Source: an uncultured Clostridia bacterium (GTDB lineage Bacteria; Bacillota; Clostridia; TANB77; CAG-508). Taken from it: a stretch of 19,263 bases of DNA. Position numbers and translations under genes: made by a program. This document shows positions 14,905 through 19,263 of this stretch, in pieces. The stretch spans positions 1-19,263 of the forward strand of contig CAKPDN010000017.1 of the NCBI GenBank assembly GCA_934149005.1. The letters are read 5' to 3'. Every line of letters starts with the position of its first letter. The stretch's first letter is position 1. The notes under the pieces are model-generated. The model did not search any database, was not told where the DNA came from, and saw only the letters and a program-made list of their open reading frames with translations.

Positions 14905-14928
14905 AGAGAGAGAGAGAGAGAGAGAGAG
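14905..14928 (+). repeat. (AG)12 dinucleotide tract inside the coding region
   Basis: Twelve uninterrupted AG units at codons 12-20 of the prepilin-like gene. In the present length the downstream reading frame is open. Losing one unit brings TAA (14944-14946) into frame, and gaining one brings TAG (14937-14939) into frame, so slippage would switch translation off within 20 bases. Confidence 0.9.
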
Positions 14929-16282
14929 CTATACTTTAGAAAATAAAAGCTTATTAAGTAAGCTAAAAAATATAAAAGCAGAAAAAGGCATAACATTAAT
15001 AGCACTAGTAATAACAATAGTTGTTTTACTTATTCTTGCAGGTGTGACAATTCAGCAATTAACAGGAAATGGATTATTTTCAAAAGCACAGCAAGCAGCA
15101 CAAGAAAGTAAATATGCAAATGCTGCGGAAAAAGTTACACTAGCAGTAAATACATCATATGATTCAACAGGAAAATTAAATGACAACTACTTAAAAGATA
15201 ACTTAAATAAAATAGATGGAATTAAAGAAAAAGTTGAAGAGGTAAAATATGATTTAAAAGTAGTAGTTGATGGCTTTGAATTCACAATATCAGAATTTGG
15301 AACAATAACAGGAAATAAGGACATTGAAATAGCAGAAGATGGAGAAACAAAATTACCAGAAAACACACCAACAAATCCACAAGAAGCAGGAAAAGAAGTT
15401 GCACTAAAAGATGGATGGGGAACACAAAATGTAACATATATAAAAACAAGTGATGGAACAGAAGTAAAAACAATAGAAACAGTAGCAACAGTATATGCAG
15501 TATCAGTTGGAAATGGAGATACAGTACCAATTCCAAAAGGATTTTATTATGTAGGAGGAACAAAAAATTCTGGAGTAGTAATATCAGATTCTCCGCAAGA
15601 TAAAAACAAATATGTTGATTTTACAAATACAAAAGAAGTACCAACTGGAATACCAACAGGTACTAAATATAATAGTGATGGAACTGTAGATAAAACGAAT
15701 TCAACCTTAAAAGGAAATCAATTTGTATGGATACCTTGTACCGTTGATAATTATAAAAAATGCAATGTTTGGAATCAAGCTACACAATGGCCAAATACAT
15801 TAAGTAATGGAGCTTGGGAGAAAAATACTGATAATGGAGAGTTAGTTTATATTCAAAAATATGGAGGATTTTATATAGGAAGATATGAAGCAGGAACAAG
15901 TGATTTAATATCAAGCACAATAAAATTTACAGAAAAAAATGGAGTAACACCATCAAGCTGATTAATAACAGGAACGATGTGGGATGTAACATTAAATTAT
16001 TTTATAGCACAAGACAGTACATTAAATGTAACCAATACAGCATGGGGAAATTATAGCAATACAACATTAACAAACTGTAAAGGAAGATATATAGCAGCAA
16101 ATAGTGATGGTAGCACATCAGATATAGCAACAAATATTGATGGAGCGAGACATTACGGAATAATGACCTGTGGTTCAACAGAAGAAACAAAAAAATGTAA
16201 TATATATGATATGGCAGGAAATGTATGGGAATGGACAGAAGAAATATCAAATGATTTATCAAACAACTACTACATGGTTAGA

Positions 16283-16382
16283 GGCCGGAAGTTTTCAAGA
16301 CAGTTGCAATACTCGACCAATTTGCTATCGAGGTAGTGGTACTGCTAGCGTGACCCATACAACACACGGTTTCCGCCCAGCA
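16283..16382 (+). other. Candidate DGR-type variable region at the end of the lectin-like domain
   Basis: By hand count, 51 of 100 bases are G/C at 16281-16380, against 28 of 100 at 16181-16280. From AGT 16290 to TTC 16373, 21 of 28 codons end in C or T, against 11 of 28 in the preceding 28 codons. The segment lies between 'RGGSF' and 'GFRPAL' of an FGE/C-type-lectin-like domain, where diversity-generating retroelements place variable regions. NNY codons are what adenine mutagenesis of template AAY codons yields. No template repeat or reverse transcriptase is in this window, so the call is inferred. Confidence 0.55.
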
Positions 16383-16397
16383 CTTTTCATAAAATAG

Positions 16398-16427
16398 AAA
16401 ACGCAAAATATTTTGCGTTTTTTCTTT
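16398..16427 (+). terminator. Hairpin terminator directly after the lectin-like gene
   Basis: AAAACGCAAAAT (16398-16409) and its reverse complement (16410-16421) are adjacent, giving about 10 bp of stem with a 4-base loop, then a T-rich tail. It begins at the first base after the TAG stop. A hairpin just downstream of the variable region is also needed for target recognition in the studied Bordetella phage DGR, so it might have two roles. Confidence 0.8.
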
Positions 16428-16468
16428 TGTTCGCTTTAATCTCTCTACAAAATATGATAAAATACAAA

Positions 16469-16534
16469 AAAAATGTCCAAAAAGAACCGTCCCAATAGGA
16501 CAAAAATGTCCCAAAAGAACCGTCCCCATGGGAC
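16469..16534. repeat. Two tandem 33-bp REP-like units upstream of polC
   Basis: Units 16469-16501 and 16502-16534 match at 30 of 33 positions and share the core AAGAACCGTCCC. Unit 2 can fold through TGTCCC (16507-16512) with GGGACA (16530-16535), or through a tighter GTCCC-CAT-GGGAC hairpin ending at 16534. GC content is higher than in the flanks. They resemble the dispersed palindromic repeats linked with REP-associated transposases in many Clostridia. They end 7 bases before the polC ribosome site. Confidence 0.75.
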
Positions 16535-16555
16535 AGGACAAAGGAGAACTCAAAA

Positions 16556-19263
16556 ATGTCAGAAATCAAAACAAAAAAAGTAAAAGAAATATTTAGTGAT
16601 TATGAAACAAAAGCAAATATAAAAGAAGCATATGTAACAGCACTAAATGTAATAAAAAAAACAAATACACTAGGAATAGTGCTAGAAATAGATGAATACA
16701 TAGAAATAAAAGAAATATGGTATTTTGAAAAATTCCTAACAGAAAGATTTTCATTTTCTAACATAGATATGACAATAAAATATCAAAAAGATACACAGCT
16801 AAAGTCTATAAAAGATGAGTGGAGAAATATCATATGTTATATGGCACATAAATATCCATTAATGAAACCAATGCTATTAATGAAGAGTGATATAGAAATC
16901 AATGAGAATATTATAAACGTAAAAATGCATATAAAAGGAGCAGAATTTATAAGAGCCAAAAAAACAGATAAAGAACTAGAAAATGTAATAAAAAACCTAT
17001 ATGGAAAAGAATATAAAATAGAACTTGAAGAAGTTGTAAAAGAAGAAGATAAAAAAGAATATGAGAAAAAAATAAAAGAAATAGAAGAAAATGAATTAAA
17101 AATAAAGACATCATATTTATCAACAAATGAACAAATTTTAGAATACAATGATCCAGATTACATGCCGCCACAAGATGGAGATATTTATATACCATCAGAA
17201 GAAATTGAAAGAACTATAGATGAAGATAATGAATTAGATAAAGCGGTTATTGAAGAACAAAGTTATATTATGGGAAAACCATCAAAAACAAAAGAAAAAC
17301 TAATAAAAATAAAAGACATAACAGCAAATGATGGAAGAGTAACAATACAAGGAAGAGTAATTAGTTGTGAATGTAGAGAAACAAAATCAGGTAAAGGTAT
17401 GCTAATAATAGACTTATATGATGGAACAGGAACAATAACATGTAAATCATTTGCAAAAGATTCAAAAGAAGGAAATGAAATAAAAGAAAAAATTGAACAA
17501 GCAAAAGGAATTAAAGCTATAGGAAAAGCCGGACTAGATACATATGCAGGAGATGTAACTGTAATTGCAAATACAATTATTGAAATAGAAGATAACATAC
17601 CAGAACTTCCAACAGAAGAAGAGGAAGAAGATACACCATTAATTTTAGGTAAAAATATGAATATAACAGCACCACTTGCAAAAGTTTCAGAATTAGGACC
17701 AGAAGATGGAACAGTCTCACTAGATGGGGAAATTATATTTATGGAACCAAGAGAACTAAAATCTGGTAAAACACTATTAAGTTTTGATTTATATGATGGA
17801 ACAAGTACTTTAACATGTAAAGCATTTTTAGAAAAAGACAAAGCAAAGAAAATAATAAAAAGAATGGGAAGTAGTAAAGGTATAAAAATTGAAGGAAATG
17901 CACAAATGGACTCATTCTCAGGTGAACTTACAGTAATGGCAAATACAATAATTGAAAGTATAGGAGTAAAAAAAGAAGTAAGGCAAGACAACGCAGAAGT
18001 AAAAAGAGTAGAATTGCACATGCACACAAAGATGAGCCAAATGGATGCAGTAACATCAGCAACAGACTTAATAAAAAGAGCAATGAAATGGGGAATGAAA
18101 TCAATAGCAATAACAGATCATGGAGTTGTTCAAAGCTTTCCAGAAGCATATCACTTAGTTGGTGATGACAATCCAGATATTAAAGTAATATATGGCGTAG
18201 AAGCATATTTAGCACCAGATAACACAAAATCAATTTATAACGGAAAAGGACAAAATATAGATGCAACCTATTGTGTACTTGACTTAGAAACAACAGGATT
18301 TTCAGCAACAAATGATAGAATTACAGAAATAGGAATAATGAAAGTTAAAAATAAAGAAGTAATAGATGAATTCAGTTGCTTTGTAAATCCAGAAAGACAC
18401 ATACCAGAAAGAGTTACAGAAGTTACAAACATATCAGATGATATGGTAAAAGATGCAGAAACAATTGAAAAGGTATTCCCTAAAATGTTAGAATTTTTAG
18501 GTGACCAAAACGAAACTGTAATAGTAGCACATAATGCGAATTTCGATATAGGATTTTTAAAACAAAATGCTAAAAGACTAGGATATGACTTTGATTATTC
18601 ATATTTAGATACATTAAGCTTGGCAAAAGATTTATTCCCAGATTATAAAAAATATAAATTAGGAAAAATTGCGGAAAACTTAGGAATCAAAGTTGAAGTA
18701 GCACATAGAGCATTAGATGATGTTGATACAACAGTTAAAGTATTTAATGTAATGATAGATATGCTAAAAGAAAAAGGAGCAAAAAAACTAGAAGATATAG
18801 ACCAAGTTGCAGCAGACCCAGTAGCAAAAGCAGAAGAATATAAAAAATTGAAAACATATCATGCAATAATTTTAGCAAAAAATTATGTAGGATTGCGAAA
18901 TTTATATAGATTAATTTCATTATCACACGTAAATTATTTCTATAGAAAACCTAGAATATTAAAAAGTTTATACAAAAAATATTCGGAAGGTTTAATACTT
19001 GGAAGTGCATGTGAAGCAGGAGAATTGTATCAAGCAATAGAACAAGGCCGCCCAGATGAAGAAATTGAAGCAATTGCAAATGACTATGATTACTTAGAAA
19101 TCCAACCAACAGGAAATAATCAATTCTTAATTAGAAATGGAACAGTAAGAGATGTTGAAGATTTAAGAGATATAAACAGAAAAATTGTTGCATTAGGAGA
19201 AAAACTAAACAAACCAGTAGTAGCAACATGTGATGTTCACTTTATGGACCCACAAGATGAAAT
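16556..19263 (+). CDS. polC: DNA polymerase III alpha subunit, PolC type (3' end outside window)
   Basis: The first ~902 residues of the Gram-positive replicative polymerase. AAGGAG (16541-16546) is 9 bases before the ATG. Domains in order are the N-terminal region (1 to about 245); a first OB-like domain (about 248-345, 'VTIQGRVISCECRETKSGKG...DLYDGTGTITCK'); a second OB-like domain (about 372-468, 'VSLDGEIIFMEPRELKSGKT...DLYDGTSTLTCK'); PHP domain start 'VELHMHTKMSQMDA' (485 on) with 'ITDHGVVQSFPEAYH'; the inserted 3'-5' exonuclease ('VLDLETTGFS', 'HNANFDIGF', 'HRALDDVDTT'); then PHP continued ('GLRNLYRLISLSHVNYF', 'VVATCDVHFMDPQDE'). The polymerase palm and fingers lie beyond the window. 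The PHP domain begins roughly 150 residues later than I recall for Bacillus PolC, explained mainly by the second OB domain. No frameshift is seen. Confidence 0.96.
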   Translation, partial: MSEIKTKKVKEIFSDYETKANIKEAYVTALNVIKKTNTLGIVLEIDEYIEIKEIWYFEKFLTERFSFSNIDMTIKYQKDTQLKSIKDEWRNIICYMAHKYPLMKPMLLMKSDIEINENIINVKMHIKGAEFIRAKKTDKELENVIKNLYGKEYKIELEEVVKEEDKKEYEKKIKEIEENELKIKTSYLSTNEQILEYNDPDYMPPQDGDIYIPSEEIERTIDEDNELDKAVIEEQSYIMGKPSKTKEKLIKIKDITANDGRVTIQGRVISCECRETKSGKGMLIIDLYDGTGTITCKSFAKDSKEGNEIKEKIEQAKGIKAIGKAGLDTYAGDVTVIANTIIEIEDNIPELPTEEEEEDTPLILGKNMNITAPLAKVSELGPEDGTVSLDGEIIFMEPRELKSGKTLLSFDLYDGTSTLTCKAFLEKDKAKKIIKRMGSSKGIKIEGNAQMDSFSGELTVMANTIIESIGVKKEVRQDNAEVKRVELHMHTKMSQMDAVTSATDLIKRAMKWGMKSIAITDHGVVQSFPEAYHLVGDDNPDIKVIYGVEAYLAPDNTKSIYNGKGQNIDATYCVLDLETTGFSATNDRITEIGIMKVKNKEVIDEFSCFVNPERHIPERVTEVTNISDDMVKDAETIEKVFPKMLEFLGDQNETVIVAHNANFDIGFLKQNAKRLGYDFDYSYLDTLSLAKDLFPDYKKYKLGKIAENLGIKVEVAHRALDDVDTTVKVFNVMIDMLKEKGAKKLEDIDQVAADPVAKAEEYKKLKTYHAIILAKNYVGLRNLYRLISLSHVNYFYRKPRILKSLYKKYSEGLILGSACEAGELYQAIEQGRPDEEIEAIANDYDYLEIQPTGNNQFLIRNGTVRDVEDLRDINRKIVALGEKLNKPVVATCDVHFMDPQDE

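Larger units (their letters stand above)
14870..16397 (+). pseudogene. Prepilin-like surface protein with FGE-sulfatase/C-type-lectin-like domain, interrupted
   Basis: I choose TTG 14870 as the start: AGGAGG (14856-14861) lies 8 bases upstream, while the in-frame ATG at 14846 precedes that site. The N-terminus contains a (GA)-encoded 'ERERERE' run, then 'KGITLIALVITIVVLLILAGVTI', one prepilin-like membrane segment lacking Glu5. A long extracellular stretch follows. The C-terminal domain is FGE-sulfatase-like: 'FVWIPC', 'GGFYIGRYEAG', 'ITGTMWDVTLNYF', 'YDMAGNVWEWTEE', 'RGGSF', 'GFRPAL'. Two lesions break it: an in-frame TGA at 15959-15961 ('VTPSS-stop-LITGTMWD', one base from Gly GGA) and one extra C at 16285/16286 between the glycines of RGG. 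Without them the protein is about 508 residues. The last ~30 codons differ in composition and look like a DGR variable region. It sits where ispG often lies. Confidence 0.78.

Noticed and set aside
15959..15961. TGA read as tryptophan or glycine across the whole genome.
   Set aside because: Conserved Trp and Gly sites in GroEL, UppS, PyrH, PolC and others use TGG and GGN, and no other conserved gene contains an internal TGA.
16469..16534. The two 33-bp units as a short CRISPR array.
   Set aside because: The units are directly adjacent with no spacer, only two exist, and no cas gene is nearby.
17263..18027. A 254-codon Ser-rich open frame on the minus strand within polC.
   Set aside because: It is a mirror of the OB-domain coding region with no recognisable protein pattern or ribosome site; polC motifs are continuous on the plus strand.

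Overview
This is a very AT-rich, purine-skewed bacterial chromosome segment. Gene content (GroES/GroEL, PolC-type DNA polymerase, strong AGGAGG ribosome sites, TAA stops, AGA arginine codons) points to a low-GC Firmicute. I infer an uncultured gut-type Clostridia lineage, because two genes carry the 'GITLIALVIT' prepilin-like leader common in such genomes; this placement is recollection, not a search. The genetic code looks standard: conserved tryptophans use TGG.

Layout. 1-2140: groES and groEL, separated by a 111-bp element whose ends are a perfect 35-bp inverted repeat, then a terminator. 2158-2809: a small prepilin-like gene with a phage-tail-type C-terminal domain. 2876-3137: two tandem tRNA-Gly(UCC) genes behind a consensus promoter that lies inside an 11-bp dyad. 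3193-5677: single-gene units (AraC/GyrI-like regulator, radical SAM enzyme, nitroreductase on the minus strand), each bounded by hairpin terminators. 5819-8749: HD-domain phosphohydrolase, SecD-like and short SecF-like proteins, closed by a 26-bp-stem terminator. 8776-14814: a co-directional housekeeping run pyrH, DUF2207-like membrane protein, frr, polyprenyl synthase, uppS, cdsA and an rseP-type site-2 protease. These genes link UMP phosphorylation, ribosome recycling, undecaprenyl carrier synthesis, phospholipid precursor synthesis and membrane proteolysis. dxr and ispG, often found in this cluster, are absent here. 14870-16421: a second prepilin-like gene with a C-terminal FGE-sulfatase / C-type-lectin-like domain. 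16469-16534: two REP-like tandem repeats. 16556-end: polC, cut by the window edge, with an apparently duplicated OB-fold domain.

The most interesting locus is 14870-16421. It encodes a surface-anchored protein with an in-frame (AG)12 tract near its start, as in a phase-variation switch. Its final ~100 bp has a sudden jump in GC and a run of NNY codons between 'RGGSF' and 'GFRPAL', exactly where diversity-generating retroelements (DGRs) place their variable region. A hairpin follows directly. No reverse transcriptase or template repeat is in this window. The same gene has an in-frame TGA and a one-base insertion, and the neighbouring rseP has another one-base insertion. Both insertions are an extra C before GG in a Gly-Gly codon pair, so sequencing error or real decay has to be settled from reads.

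Other items of note are an RNA hairpin between the Shine-Dalgarno and start codon of frr that would restore normal spacing when folded, and the groES/groEL inverted-repeat element.
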